A DNA stretch of 64,000 nucleotides from Neobacillus sp. OS1-2 (GCF_030915505.1 NZ_CP133265.1:4058001-4122000); one strand, 5' to 3'. Shown: positions 17,721-26,336, counted from the stretch's first letter. Numbers and translations are program-made. The notes: generated by a model not told the origin, from the sequence alone.

Positions 17721-20027
17721 ATGAGTGCCAAAGAACAAGTGTCTATCCGTGACCATAAAGACTATCAAACAGAAGTGGAGCGCTTAGAGTTTACTAAGGA
17801 ATACATTCGAACTGTGTTAGAGATTTCTAAGGGAAATAAAGAATTTTTCCTTGAAAATGTGAAACAAGCGTTGGCTGATTTGGACCCTCAGGATAGTAGT
17901 ACGAGCTATACGGACCTTCTAGCGAATGCAAGATTTCTTGAATTAGCTGAAAGCGAACTAAAACGACTGGAAAGCGTGATCGGCAAACCCTATTTTTCAA
18001 GGATTGATTTTACGAGTGATAGTACGAATAAGGAAGAAGTTTTGTACATAGGCAAGGTATCCTTGTTTGACCGTGTGTCCCAGGAGCCTATTATCGTGGA
18101 TTGGAGGTCACCGATTGCCAATGTCTACTATGATGGCCGGCTGGGAGATGTGTCATATGAAGCCTATGGGGAGACACAAACCGGTTACCTGGCATTAAAG
18201 AGGCAGTATGAAATCGTCGATGGATTATTAAAGGATATCAGGGATATCGATTTGACAACACATGATGAACTTTTGCAGAAATCACTGTCAGGTAAAGCAG
18301 ACAATCGATTGACAGAAATCGTTGCCACTATTCAAAATGAGCAAAATGAAGTGATCCGGGCATCATTGAAGCACCCCATTATCGTTCAAGGGGCCGCCGG
18401 AAGCGGGAAAACAACCATCGCACTCCATAGAATATCCTACTTTCTCTATTCCTTCGGGATTAGATTCCCTCCAGAAAAATTAATGATTCTCGCTCCTAAC
18501 CGGCTGTTTATTGATTATATATCTGCCGTATTACCGGAATTAGGAGTAAACAAAATAAATCAAACCACCTTTATCGATTTTATGAAAAGTTGCTTGGGGA
18601 AGAAGATAAAACTATTTTCTCCCAATACGAAACTTATCAAACTCCTTGAAAGTAAAGGAACATCGAAATCGCTCCAATGGGTTTCCAGTTTTAAGGGATC
18701 ACTCGAATTTAAGGCAGTAATGGATAATTATCTAAAGGAAATAGAAGGAAATCTTGCACCTATAGAGGATTTTAGAGTAGAGAAATCCATTCTATTGAAA
18801 GGCCAAAAGCTTAAAAAGCTATTTTTAAGAGAATATACATACTTACCAATCTATAAAAGGATCAGTAAACTAAAATCCTTATTAGAAGATGATTTGAAAA
18901 AGAAGAAATCCATTATGCTTGCGAAATTGAATAAAAAATACGATGATGCCCTAGACCAGGTCTTATACAGCAAGAGGCTCGATTCGGAAAGAAGAAAGCA
19001 AAAAGTGACCATGCTGATGGACAGGAAAGAAGAAAGATTGAAGCAGGTGGAGCAGGAGGCAAAGACAGCAGTAAAAAAATATATGGAACCGCTGGTCATG
19101 AAAGATATTTTTACCCTATATAAGGAATTGATGTCTTCACCGGAATTGATCAAAAAGCATTCCACTACCCTTACGGATCAACAATGTACACTCTTAAGTT
19201 CGTTTTGTCAGAAGATCTTTGCCAGAGGGGCATACGAACTGGAGGATTTAGCCCCATTATTTTATATGAAGGCAAAATTGGAAGGGATTGAGGAAAAGTA
19301 TAAAATGCGGAGTATCTTTATTGATGAAGCCCAGGATTACAGCTATTTTCAATTTGCCGCCTTAAAGGAAGGCTTCGAAACCGACTTATTTACCATTGTG
19401 GGTGACTTAGCACAAGGAATTCATTCCTATCGTGGCTTAAATAGTTGGGCTCCGGTATTGACCGATATCTTCCCAAATGCGAATTATCAAACCTTACAAA
19501 AAAGCTATCGAACCACCGTTGAAATTATGAATTTGGCTAATGACATCTTGCAGCTGCTAGAACAAGACTTACCAAAGGTAGAGCCGGTCATTCGCCATGG
19601 TCAAAAACCGTTGTTTATACCCATCGATCCTACGAATCTAGAACAAGTTCGGTTGCGATTAGAACGGAATCTTGCCTTATTAAAAGAGGAAGGGCTTCAC
19701 TCCATTGCTATCATTGGCCGAACAGACAAAGAATCTCAAAGAGTCCATGAAATCCTAAAAAGTAGTCAATTTCCGATTCAATTAGTGGTGGAAAAGGAAG
19801 ATATGAAGAAGGGGCATATCGCGATTTTACCTTCTTATTTATCGAAGGGGTTGGAATTTGATGCCGTGTTGATTGTATGCTTGGAAGAACCGTATGCAAA
19901 AGTCGATTTGGATATCAAATTGTTGTACGTGGCGATGACAAGACCGATGCATCGATTGTATTTATACGGGGGTGGACCATCGGACTTTTTATTACATTTT
20001 GCGGACGATGGTAATTTCGAAACGTAA
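17721..20027 (+). CDS. helD: HelD, RNA polymerase-recycling superfamily 1 ATPase
   Basis: The 768-residue length equals Bacillus HelD. The N-terminal coiled coil (residues about 8-75) is the arm that enters the RNA polymerase secondary channel. Helicase motifs follow: Walker A GAAGSGKTTIALHR near residue 226, a long insertion with a coiled bulge (about 330-500), Walker B SIFIDEAQDYSYF, motif III GDLAQGIHSYRG, motif IV KSYRTT, and a C-terminal set LSKGLEFDAVLI and YVAMTRPMHRLYLYG. HelD removes stalled RNA polymerase from nucleic acid. The gene is monocistronic. The ATG at 17721 lies 13 bases after AGAGGTGA. Confidence 0.92.
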   Translation: MSAKEQVSIRDHKDYQTEVERLEFTKEYIRTVLEISKGNKEFFLENVKQALADLDPQDSSTSYTDLLANARFLELAESELKRLESVIGKPYFSRIDFTSDSTNKEEVLYIGKVSLFDRVSQEPIIVDWRSPIANVYYDGRLGDVSYEAYGETQTGYLALKRQYEIVDGLLKDIRDIDLTTHDELLQKSLSGKADNRLTEIVATIQNEQNEVIRASLKHPIIVQGAAGSGKTTIALHRISYFLYSFGIRFPPEKLMILAPNRLFIDYISAVLPELGVNKINQTTFIDFMKSCLGKKIKLFSPNTKLIKLLESKGTSKSLQWVSSFKGSLEFKAVMDNYLKEIEGNLAPIEDFRVEKSILLKGQKLKKLFLREYTYLPIYKRISKLKSLLEDDLKKKKSIMLAKLNKKYDDALDQVLYSKRLDSERRKQKVTMLMDRKEERLKQVEQEAKTAVKKYMEPLVMKDIFTLYKELMSSPELIKKHSTTLTDQQCTLLSSFCQKIFARGAYELEDLAPLFYMKAKLEGIEEKYKMRSIFIDEAQDYSYFQFAALKEGFETDLFTIVGDLAQGIHSYRGLNSWAPVLTDIFPNANYQTLQKSYRTTVEIMNLANDILQLLEQDLPKVEPVIRHGQKPLFIPIDPTNLEQVRLRLERNLALLKEEGLHSIAIIGRTDKESQRVHEILKSSQFPIQLVVEKEDMKKGHIAILPSYLSKGLEFDAVLIVCLEEPYAKVDLDIKLLYVAMTRPMHRLYLYGGGPSDFLLHFADDGNFET

Positions 20028-20049
20028 AGGGAGAAAGAATAAACTTCTA

Positions 20050-20099
20050 GGGGCAGATCCCCAATGTGCTAACGCTTTTGCACACTGGGGGTCTGCCCC
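20050..20099. other. Large GC-rich inverted repeat downstream of helD
   Basis: GGGGCAGATCCCCAATGTGC pairs with GCACACTGGGGGTCTGCCCC around TAACGCTTTT, an unusually long stem for this genome and without a T-run. It could be a transcript-end structure or a dispersed palindromic repeat. Confidence 0.7.
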
Positions 20100-20103
20100 A
20101 ATA

Positions 20104-20139
20104 GCCCAAATCCTCTGCCAATCAGACAAGCATTTGGGC
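20104..20139. other. Second inverted repeat downstream of helD
   Basis: GCCCAAAT (20104-20111) pairs with ATTTGGGC (20132-20139) across 20 bases. It is five bases from the large hairpin, so the two form a tandem hairpin pair. It lies between convergent genes. Confidence 0.55.
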
Positions 20140-20191
20140 CAGCTTGTACTGTTTTATTACCTTCCCATTCACTATTTTGTTCTTTTGATAG

Positions 20192-20377
20192 TTATGAACG
20201 CTGTATTCCTGATGTCGAGAAGCTTTTGACCAATTGTTGTAAATTGCGGTGTGCTTCTCTTAATTTGATTGTCTCATCGATGATTCTTTGGAATCCTTCT
20301 AAATCCTTATCAGATGCATTTAATAATGACTTCGGTATACCTTCGACGATTTGTTGTAGGGTTAATTCCATGTTCAA
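20192..20377 (-). CDS. Small helical protein of about 61 residues, unknown
   Basis: The frame encodes an all-helical peptide with ELTLQQIVEGIPKSLLNASDK and IIDETIKLREAHRNLQQLV. On the minus strand GAAAGGTGG lies nine bases before a TTG at 20377; the ATG at 20371 is 15 bases away, so TTG is the preferred start, giving 61 residues. The amphipathic pattern suggests a small oligomeric or adaptor protein. No family is recognised. Confidence 0.55.
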   Translation of the reverse strand: MNMELTLQQIVEGIPKSLLNASDKDLEGFQRIIDETIKLREAHRNLQQLVKSFSTSGIQRS

Positions 20378-20520
20378 GGACAACGACCACCTTTCAACTT
20401 TTTCCCAAGACCATTATTAACGTCTTCTTTATTATTTTTTTATAGCGATGTCTTTTTCCTGCATCCATGGTAAAAAACTTATCAACATTAATCTACAAAT
20501 TCATGTCGAAAGGGTGCGCA

Positions 20521-21624
20521 TTATAAAGTGGAGGTTACATCGTTTTCTCGAGCAATTTGTTTAGATGTGTTTTTAGTAGATTCAATAATAAAGCGTAAAC
20601 CCAGCGTCAGTTCAATGATAAGAAGAAGGATGATGAACCACACGCCCTCTTTTAAGATTGTATCGATCACAAATGATCCGATAAATAAGTGGTTGTGGAA
20701 TAGGGCAGTAAATGTATAAAACATGGCAAAGGTAAACACACGGCTCCATTGGGTTACATCATAAATGAAGATTCCATTTTTAAACCCGTAGCGGTTAATT
20801 CGTCTAATTAGCCGATACACTTCAATGGACTCCACAAGTAAAAAAAGTATAAAGGCTGCTCTCCAAATAAATCTAATCAAATCGGTATGTATGATACCCG
20901 TGGTTAAACAGGCAATCCCTGAAATAGATAGCGCCCCATGCAAAATACAGTTTGTATTGTTCCAATCTACTTCAATGGACCAAGAACGGTTTACATATCG
21001 ATTGATAATAAGGGAAACACAAACCAGATAGAGACAAAATCCAATGATGAGTAATGATAGGTTTACACTTGATGGAAGTCCTTTATAAACGGTGTTAACT
21101 AAAAGGACAATCGACTGGGTGCTAACTGTTGTTAGCAGGAGGATTCCATGTACATTCCGATAGGATTTTGTTTGAAACATTTCGACAAAAGTCTTTAAAC
21201 TAATCGCAATATAAATCATCCATAAAATAATATTGATAAAGGCAACAATTTCTGAAATAAAACCCCATTTTGAAAATTGTTTAAAAAATAAAATTCCGCT
21301 AATTGATGTACCAGCCACCCACGTCCCAATTCCAAAACGGTTAATTGGATTGGAATAGTGAATGTTTTTAAATCTTCCATCCAGATAGGCGATAAAAAAT
21401 GATAAGATAAAAGCAAACCATAATGATAGGTTGATAATACTTAGAGTCTTTCCAAGACTGTGTTGAAAGAATGAGATTCCAAAGTAGTTTAAAAGAACCC
21501 CCTGTATAAAAATCCCGATGGACATCACAACAGCCATGGTTGAGGTTCTAATATATATTTTTTTAAAAGTGAAAAAGAAAATGATGCAGACAAAAAGAAA
21601 AAGCATGATTACTATATAAAACAT
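20521..21624 (-). CDS. Multi-pass membrane protein, unknown
   Basis: The 367-residue protein has about ten hydrophobic helices over its whole length and no soluble domain. Loops are basic on one side, as for a normal polytopic protein. The ATG at 21624 is used because GGTGAT lies just before it, whereas the earlier GTG overlaps that site. I do not recognise a transporter motif; the even, sensor-like helix layout recalls 7TM or permease-like proteins of unknown function. It stands alone on the minus strand. Confidence 0.65.
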   Translation of the reverse strand: MFYIVIMLFLFVCIIFFFTFKKIYIRTSTMAVVMSIGIFIQGVLLNYFGISFFQHSLGKTLSIINLSLWFAFILSFFIAYLDGRFKNIHYSNPINRFGIGTWVAGTSISGILFFKQFSKWGFISEIVAFINIILWMIYIAISLKTFVEMFQTKSYRNVHGILLLTTVSTQSIVLLVNTVYKGLPSSVNLSLLIIGFCLYLVCVSLIINRYVNRSWSIEVDWNNTNCILHGALSISGIACLTTGIIHTDLIRFIWRAAFILFLLVESIEVYRLIRRINRYGFKNGIFIYDVTQWSRVFTFAMFYTFTALFHNHLFIGSFVIDTILKEGVWFIILLLIIELTLGLRFIIESTKNTSKQIARENDVTSTL

Positions 21625-21858
21625 GTTTATCACCGTATAAAGATTAAATTTTAGATAATTATACCATTAATCATTCCAATATGGGACCTGGGGGCAGGTT
21701 ATATTGAACAAATAGTAGGTTTGAAAGGATGGGAAGCACCGAACAGACTCGGTTAGGGGATTGTGTCTCTTTTTTATATGAAGCAGGATAGTTGTATTTT
21801 GTGTGGTGTTTTTGTAATATTCTGATTACCGTCTACTATAATTTTTAGGGGGATGTAT

Positions 21859-22236
21859 ATGTCATTAAAGGTAGGGGACATCATTACGTTTGAACGGACT
21901 TTTACAGTAAGGGATGTTGAATTATTCACAGAGATTTCAGGTGATGAAGGGATCCATCATATGACTCCAGATGAACAGGGTAGGCTTGTCATTCAAGGGT
22001 TATTAACGGCAACCCTACCAACAAAAGTAGGTGGGGATGCTAACGTGCTGGCCCGGACGATGCATTTCGAGTTTTTAAGACCTGTGTTTACGGGGGATAC
22101 TATCATTTGTGCGGTAAAGATTGAAAAATACGAGAGGCAAGAAAATAATAGAACAGCTATTAACGCAACCTTTTTATGTAAAAATCAGAATGAAAAAGAA
22201 GTATTAGAAGGTGATTTTTCAGGTGTCATACTTTAA
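21859..22236 (+). CDS. MaoC-like hot-dog dehydratase
   Basis: The 125-residue protein is a single hot-dog fold of the MaoC/R-specific enoyl-CoA hydratase group. It keeps the pattern KVGDIITFERTFTVRDVELFTEISGD, where an Asp and a following His (here GIHHM) form the usual catalytic area, then GLLTATLPTKVGG and FLRPVFTGDTI. It would act on acyl-CoA or acyl-ACP. The ATG at 21859 has better spacing to AGGGGG than the ATG six bases upstream. A stem-loop follows. Confidence 0.8.
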   Translation: MSLKVGDIITFERTFTVRDVELFTEISGDEGIHHMTPDEQGRLVIQGLLTATLPTKVGGDANVLARTMHFEFLRPVFTGDTIICAVKIEKYERQENNRTAINATFLCKNQNEKEVLEGDFSGVIL

Positions 22237-22240
22237 TCTA

Positions 22241-22275
22241 TTAATCCCCATAACTTGAGCTATGGGGATTAAATC
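22241..22275 (+). terminator. Stem-loop after the MaoC-like gene
   Basis: TTAATCCCCATA pairs perfectly with TATGGGGATTAA (22261-22272). The T-run is weak (CATTTT), so termination may be partial. Confidence 0.65.
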
Positions 22276-22394
22276 ATTTTCAGTTTTTTATATACTTACA
22301 CTACAAGGCATATATATTATATGGAGTACAGTATTTGTTTGAGAAAATGAAAAGATTTAGTTGATGTCACAACCTAGTAGATATGGTCAGTGGG

Positions 22395-22458
22395 GTAGAC
22401 ACCCGAAGTGCTAGCTAAAGGTTAGGCACTCCAGGGCGTCTGGCCTCTTTTTCTTTTT
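22395..22458 (+). other. Long imperfect hairpin with T-run; terminator or small structured RNA
   Basis: An outer stem GTAGACACCC/GGGCGTCTGGC and an inner stem AGTGCTA/TAGGCACT stack into one long hairpin ending in TTTTTCTTTTTTT. The T-run is on the + strand, yet the next gene on that strand to the left already has its own stem-loop 120 bases upstream, so this could terminate a separate short transcript from the 22280-22390 region. Confidence 0.5.
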
Positions 22459-22677
22459 TTAAGCATGTTTCTGAAGTGATTCCTCTAAAAAGGTGGTCAA
22501 ATAGGCAACATTGGTTATTTTTTTATTGCACTCAGCACTGTCTAGACAAATATAATTTCCAATTGCTTTATAGTAGTCGGGATTATTTGACTTTTTGGCT
22601 TTGGTGATCGTTGAAATAAAAGCTACTTTTCCAAAACGATTGCAGAATGAACAGATATTATCCTTATTTAAAATCAT
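22459..22677 (-). CDS. FBP-type zinc-finger protein (FusB/FusC C-terminal domain-like)
   Basis: The 72-residue protein has a four-cysteine finger with CSFC near the start and CLDSAEC near residue 44, with GNYICLDS between. This is the treble-clef FBP domain found at the C-terminus of FusB/FusC-type elongation factor G-binding proteins, which rescue stalled EF-G. Here the domain stands alone without the N-terminal helical domain. Its ATG overlaps the stop of the upstream HTH gene (ATGA), so the two were a translationally coupled pair before the IS200/IS605 element landed in that gene. Expression may now be reduced. Confidence 0.75.
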   Translation of the reverse strand: MILNKDNICSFCNRFGKVAFISTITKAKKSNNPDYYKAIGNYICLDSAECNKKITNVAYLTTFLEESLQKHA

Positions 22678-22841
22678 TTTCTTTTTTCTCGCGAGTACAC
22701 AATTTTTTTGATGGTTTCAATGGATAGAAAATACACTTCTGCTAACTGGTGGATGCCTTTTCCAACAGAAAATGAATGTTTGATGGAGGCATTTCGCTCA
22801 TCAATAAACTTTCTTGCCCCTGAATGACCAAAACAAACAAC

Positions 22842-22872
22842 CGCAAGCCCCTGCATTTATGTATGGGGTGAG
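22842..22872 (+). repeat. Left-end hairpin of the IS200/IS605 element
   Basis: AAGCCCC and GGGGTGAGG frame TGCATTTATGTAT. The loop core CATTTATG is identical to that of the right-end hairpin, consistent with TnpA recognising both. Confidence 0.7.
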
Positions 22873-22950
22873 GTTGTTTATTGAATTTTTATGGAACAAG
22901 TGTTCCTGAAAATATTGAAATTAGTTTGAGATTTATGATATAATAAATAT

Positions 22951-23355
22951 ATGAAAAGTCTAATAAAATATAAAAGCAATAATAATGTAGTATATTCATG
23001 TAAATATCATGTGGTTTGGTGCCCGAAATATAGAAGAAATGTCTTAATAGACGGAGTAGATGATAGGCTTAAATCTATTATTTTAGATGTGGCAGGGGAG
23101 ACTCGTTCTGAAGTGATTGAAATGGAAATAATGCCTGATCATGTACATCTCCTTGTTGAATGCGACCCACAGTTTGGAATTAATAAACTTATTAGAATGA
23201 TGAAGGGAAGAAGTTCCCGTTACTTACGAAGTGAATTCCCATGGTTGAAAAGTAGAATTCCTTCCTTATGGACCAACAGCTATTTTGTTTCCACTGTTGG
23301 CGGTACAACACTTGAAGTGGTGAAGCAATACATAGAAAACCAAAAAGGGGTGTAA
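22951..23355 (+). CDS. tnpA: IS200/IS605 Y1 transposase TnpA
   Basis: The 134-residue HUH endonuclease has the metal-binding pair H64 and H66 in MPDHVHLLVE and the nucleophilic Tyr127 in VVKQYIENQ. The start region YKSNNNVVYSCKYHVVWCPKYRR is typical. It cuts and joins single-stranded element ends during replication. It begins about 120 bases inside the left end and is followed by tnpB after four bases. Confidence 0.95.
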   Translation: MKSLIKYKSNNNVVYSCKYHVVWCPKYRRNVLIDGVDDRLKSIILDVAGETRSEVIEMEIMPDHVHLLVECDPQFGINKLIRMMKGRSSRYLRSEFPWLKSRIPSLWTNSYFVSTVGGTTLEVVKQYIENQKGV

Positions 23356-23359
23356 TCCC

Positions 23360-24775
23360 ATGGCAACATCAAAAGATAGAACTCCCTCATTTGTCGCGAC
23401 GATTCGATTGAAAACGGATTCAAGGGAAGAGAAGCAGCTTTTGGTGTTGTCTGATTGTGCAAGGCAGCTATACAACGCCTGCCTTGGCGAATGTTTGAAA
23501 AGACTTAAGAAGATTCAAAGCACGGAATTGTACAAGGAAACGATTAAACTTTCAAAAACGACTGAAGCAGATATAGAAAAGCGCAGAGCAAATTTTAAAT
23601 ATCTCAATGAGACATTCAGATTTACCGATGCCTCCATCCAGTCATTTGGAACGAAAACGAAAAATGATTCCGTATTTATTGCAGAACATTTGGGAACGCA
23701 CGTGTGCCAAAAAATCTCTACCCGCGCCTTTAAAGCCACTCAGAAATTTGCATTTAAGCAAGCAAAAAAAGTGAGGTTTAAACGTAAAGGTGAGTCTGTA
23801 TCAATTGAAGGGAAAAATAATAGGACGTATCTAACCTACTCGAACGGATATGTTTTCATTGGGAAAAAACTTACATTGAGGTGTCTATTTGATCCGAAAG
23901 ATAAATGGACAGAGCATGCCTTACAGCAGAAGGTGAAATTCTGTAGGATTATAAAAAAAGAAGTAAAAGGGAAAAACCGTTTTTATGTTCAATTAATCTT
24001 GGAAGGATATCCCTATCGTAAATATGAATTAGGAAAAGAAAAGATTGGACTAGACATTGGCCCCTCCACGATTGCGATGGTAGGGGAATCGAAAGCAGAA
24101 CTAAAAGAGTTTTGTGATGAAGTGGTGTTACTAGATAAAGAAAAAAGAAGAATAAACCGCAAAATGGATAGGCAGCGAAGAGCCAATAATCCAGGTAATT
24201 ATCAGGATAATGGGGTAGTTAAAAAGGGAAGAAAGAAATGGATTCACTCCCATCGATATATAAAGACTCGTTCAGAGCATCGCGAATTAGAACGTAGAAT
24301 CAAAGAAGTGCGGAAGCAGCTTCATGGGCGGGACACGAACCAAATCTTACAGCGCGCTTCTTTTATTCAAACGGAAAAATTATCTTACAAAGCCTTTCAA
24401 AAAATGTTTGGAAAAAGTATTGGCAGAAAGGCGCCAAGTATGTTTATTACCATGTTAAAACGTAAAGTGAAATCGCAAGGTGGGAAACTACGGGAATTTC
24501 CCACCTACTCTACGAAACTTTCTCAAACCTGTCACTGTGGAATCATCAAGAAGAAGTCACTCAAGAAAAGATGGCATAAATGTGAGTGCGGTGTAGTAGC
24601 CCAACGTGATTTATACAGTGCCTTTTTAGCCAGATATGTAACCCCATCCAATTCAGTTGATATCCAAAAGGCCAAAGAGGATTGGATTCATTTCTCCGAA
24701 GTGTTGAATGAGTGTGTTTCGAAGTTGGAAAGAATGAAATCGGAAAGAAAGTTTATTTCAACATTTGGAATCTAA
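23360..24775 (+). CDS. tnpB: RNA-guided nuclease TnpB
   Basis: The 471-residue protein has the split RuvC core: D232 in GLDIGPST, E339 in QTEKLSYKAF and D417 in AQRDLYSA. A zinc finger lies between the last two (CHCG and CECG). The N-terminal beta-barrel/helical lobe is present. The three acidic residues are all kept, so nuclease activity is plausible. TnpB, ancestor of Cas12, uses an omegaRNA from the element right end to cut empty donor sites and so maintain the element. It is slightly longer than ISDra2 TnpB (about 408 residues), chiefly through basic insertions. Confidence 0.94.
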   Translation: MATSKDRTPSFVATIRLKTDSREEKQLLVLSDCARQLYNACLGECLKRLKKIQSTELYKETIKLSKTTEADIEKRRANFKYLNETFRFTDASIQSFGTKTKNDSVFIAEHLGTHVCQKISTRAFKATQKFAFKQAKKVRFKRKGESVSIEGKNNRTYLTYSNGYVFIGKKLTLRCLFDPKDKWTEHALQQKVKFCRIIKKEVKGKNRFYVQLILEGYPYRKYELGKEKIGLDIGPSTIAMVGESKAELKEFCDEVVLLDKEKRRINRKMDRQRRANNPGNYQDNGVVKKGRKKWIHSHRYIKTRSEHRELERRIKEVRKQLHGRDTNQILQRASFIQTEKLSYKAFQKMFGKSIGRKAPSMFITMLKRKVKSQGGKLREFPTYSTKLSQTCHCGIIKKKSLKKRWHKCECGVVAQRDLYSAFLARYVTPSNSVDIQKAKEDWIHFSEVLNECVSKLERMKSERKFISTFGI

Positions 24776-25027
24776 TCCTGTTGAGATGGCAGGTTCCATC
24801 TCTCGGTGCAGACGTACCCCGAAACAGTCAATAAGTTGTGAGTGGCAAGGGAATCCAAGCCCATGTAAATAGTCCTGTTTCGATTATTTGCATTAGAACG
24901 ATTTCGGCTGTCGAAGCCTTTTAAGCCAAAGTGAAGTTTATTTTCTAGATTCATTCTAGGAATTGGAAGAGCCTAGGTTATTTAAAGGTGGAACCCCCTC
25001 CATTTATGGATGGGAGAGCGTCAGTTC
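24776..25027 (+). ncRNA. Predicted omegaRNA (reRNA) scaffold at the right end
   Basis: The 250 bases between the tnpB stop and the right end are non-coding on the + strand, with a short stem GAGATGGCAGGTTCCATCTC at 24783 and the right-end hairpin at its 3' side. By analogy with other TnpB elements the scaffold ends at the element boundary and the guide would be the first 16-20 bases of flanking DNA from about 25028. The 5' limit may lie within tnpB. Confidence 0.65.
24990..25020 (+). repeat. Right-end hairpin of the IS200/IS605 element
   Basis: TCCATTTATGGA is a perfect palindrome with loop TT, extended by CCCC/GGG. It matches the left-end hairpin in the loop CATTTATG. Confidence 0.7.
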
Positions 25028-25145
25028 CCCATTTTCGATAGGTTTTTTCCGGTTTAGGGATATAAAGGGTTTCCCCTTGAACATATTTTTGAATTTCTGC
25101 TAGTAGCTTATCAGGTAAAATGTTGCTTGCGTTTACATATTTCAT

Positions 25146-25545
25146 TGTTTGCCAGCCCCTTATTTTTTTGATCAATAAGGTGCAAAGCCGCATAGTAGAA
25201 ATAAAATAAAAGCATACTGGGCGATTTTTAAAAGATAAATGTCCGCCCCATGCAAAGTATCGCCTTTCCAATACGTGGCTTTGCATGAGAGGCTGAAGTC
25301 CCTGGTAATCTATATTGATTTCCCAAGACTCATCACCTCCTGAATCTAAGGAATGGTCTTTACCAGTTTGGTAAGAGAATATAGACATTATAAATGAAAA
25401 TGGACCGTAGTGCCTAGTTGGATTTACAAAGAATTCTACCAGTACAATATTTGTAGGAAAATTTAGGAACAAAGGGGAAGAGATAGTATGTTAAAATAAA
25501 TGAAATCAAGTCCTTATAAGGATAATAGGAAGGAAGTGCAAAACA
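25146..25545. other. 400-base stretch without a convincing gene
   Basis: It holds the upstream region of the interrupted HTH gene (minus strand) and of the AlkD-like gene (+ strand). An open minus-strand frame runs into the HTH gene from 25472 but has no sensible start or family likeness. AGGAGGTGATGAG on the minus strand at about 25331-25343 precedes only an 8-codon frame. Nothing else is recognised. Confidence 0.5.
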
Positions 25546-26253
25546 ATGGATTTCGAAATGGTTATGCAGGAACTGGAAGCGCTCGGCAAGGAACGAATGA
25601 AAAAGATGTACATAAGTAATGGCGCACATGAGCCGCTTTTTGGGGTGGCTACAGGCGCAATGAAGCCGATCGCAAAGAAAATCAAGAAAAACCAGCCTTT
25701 GGCCGAGCAGCTTTACGCCACAGGCAATTACGATGCTATGTATTTTGCCGGCATTATTGCGGACCCAATGGCAATGACGGAGGCGGATTTTGACCGGTGG
25801 ATAGATGCGGCGTATTTTTATATGCTGTCCGATAATGTGGTTGCGGTAACTTTGGCAGAAACCGATATTGCCCAAGAGGTTGCCGATAAATGGATAGCAA
25901 GTGGTGAAGAACTTAGAATGTCGGCAGGCTGGAGTTGTTACTGCTGGCTTTTAGGTAATCGCCCGGACAGTGAATTTAGCGCAACCAAGTTGGCCAGTAT
26001 GCTCGATTTGGTGGAAAAGACGATTCAGGATTCCCCTGATCGAACAAAATCTGCCATGAATAATTTTATCTACACGGTCGCGGTTTCCTTTGTACCACTC
26101 CATGATCAGGCGGTTGCAACCGCAAAGGCAGTAGGCCCAGTGGAAATCAAGCGTGATAAGAAAAAAAGCAGCATCCTGCTTGCTTCCGAAAATATTCAAA
26201 AGGAGATAGATAGAGGGAGACTCGGTTTCAAACGTAAATATGTAAGGTGTTAA
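25546..26253 (+). CDS. AlkD-like DNA alkylation repair/HEAT-repeat protein
   Basis: The 235-residue all-helical protein matches the DNA alkylation repair (AlkD) family of HEAT-like repeat DNA glycosylases. Landmarks are an early YISNGAHEPLFGVATGAMKPI segment in pieces, AEQLYATGNYDAMYFAGIIAD, and the paired DRWIDAAYFYMLSD. AlkD enzymes excise positively charged alkylated bases without base flipping. This branch lacks some residues known from B. cereus AlkD, so a non-catalytic role is possible. The start follows GGAAGG at 25530-25535. Confidence 0.78.
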   Translation: MDFEMVMQELEALGKERMKKMYISNGAHEPLFGVATGAMKPIAKKIKKNQPLAEQLYATGNYDAMYFAGIIADPMAMTEADFDRWIDAAYFYMLSDNVVAVTLAETDIAQEVADKWIASGEELRMSAGWSCYCWLLGNRPDSEFSATKLASMLDLVEKTIQDSPDRTKSAMNNFIYTVAVSFVPLHDQAVATAKAVGPVEIKRDKKKSSILLASENIQKEIDRGRLGFKRKYVRC

Positions 26254-26336
26254 TTTAGTTTTTAGTGCAACAACGTTATATTCTGTAAGATTGAATTTCT
26301 ATACGCAGATTGATAGTGTACACGGCAGAAAATAGA

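Larger units (their letters stand above)
22829..25027 (+). mobile_element. IS200/IS605-family insertion sequence (tnpA + tnpB), apparently intact
   Basis: The element is about 2.2 kb. Its ends are set by the split gene around it, with one or two bases of uncertainty because both flanks carry CC. It has no terminal inverted repeats or target duplication, as expected for this single-strand transposing family. Instead each end has a subterminal hairpin with the loop CATTTATG. The left flank ends TGAATGACC, which should contain the insertion target and therefore the TnpB TAM. Both genes are full length with complete catalytic residues. Confidence 0.9.
22674..25145 (-). pseudogene. Small HTH protein (CD3324-like) interrupted by an IS200/IS605 element
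   Basis: The N-terminal half is at 25145-25029 (MKYVNASNILPDKLLAEIQK, then YIPKPEKTYRKWG). The C-terminal half is at 22827-22674 (HSGARKFIDERNASIKHSF, then GIHQLAEVYFLSIETIKKIVY). Rejoining 25029 to 22829 restores TGG-GGT-CAT in frame and a 90-residue protein, the size of the CD3324-like family as I remember it, with a C-terminal HTH (LAEVYFLSIETIKKIVY). The insertion lies at the Gly after KW. The gene is disrupted but both halves are otherwise undamaged, so the event is recent. Loss of this protein may also affect the coupled FBP gene downstream. Confidence 0.82.

Noticed and set aside
25146-25472. Minus-strand open frame extending the interrupted HTH gene upstream to 25472
   Set aside because: The family protein begins at MKYVNAS (25145); upstream residues have no family likeness and no good start.
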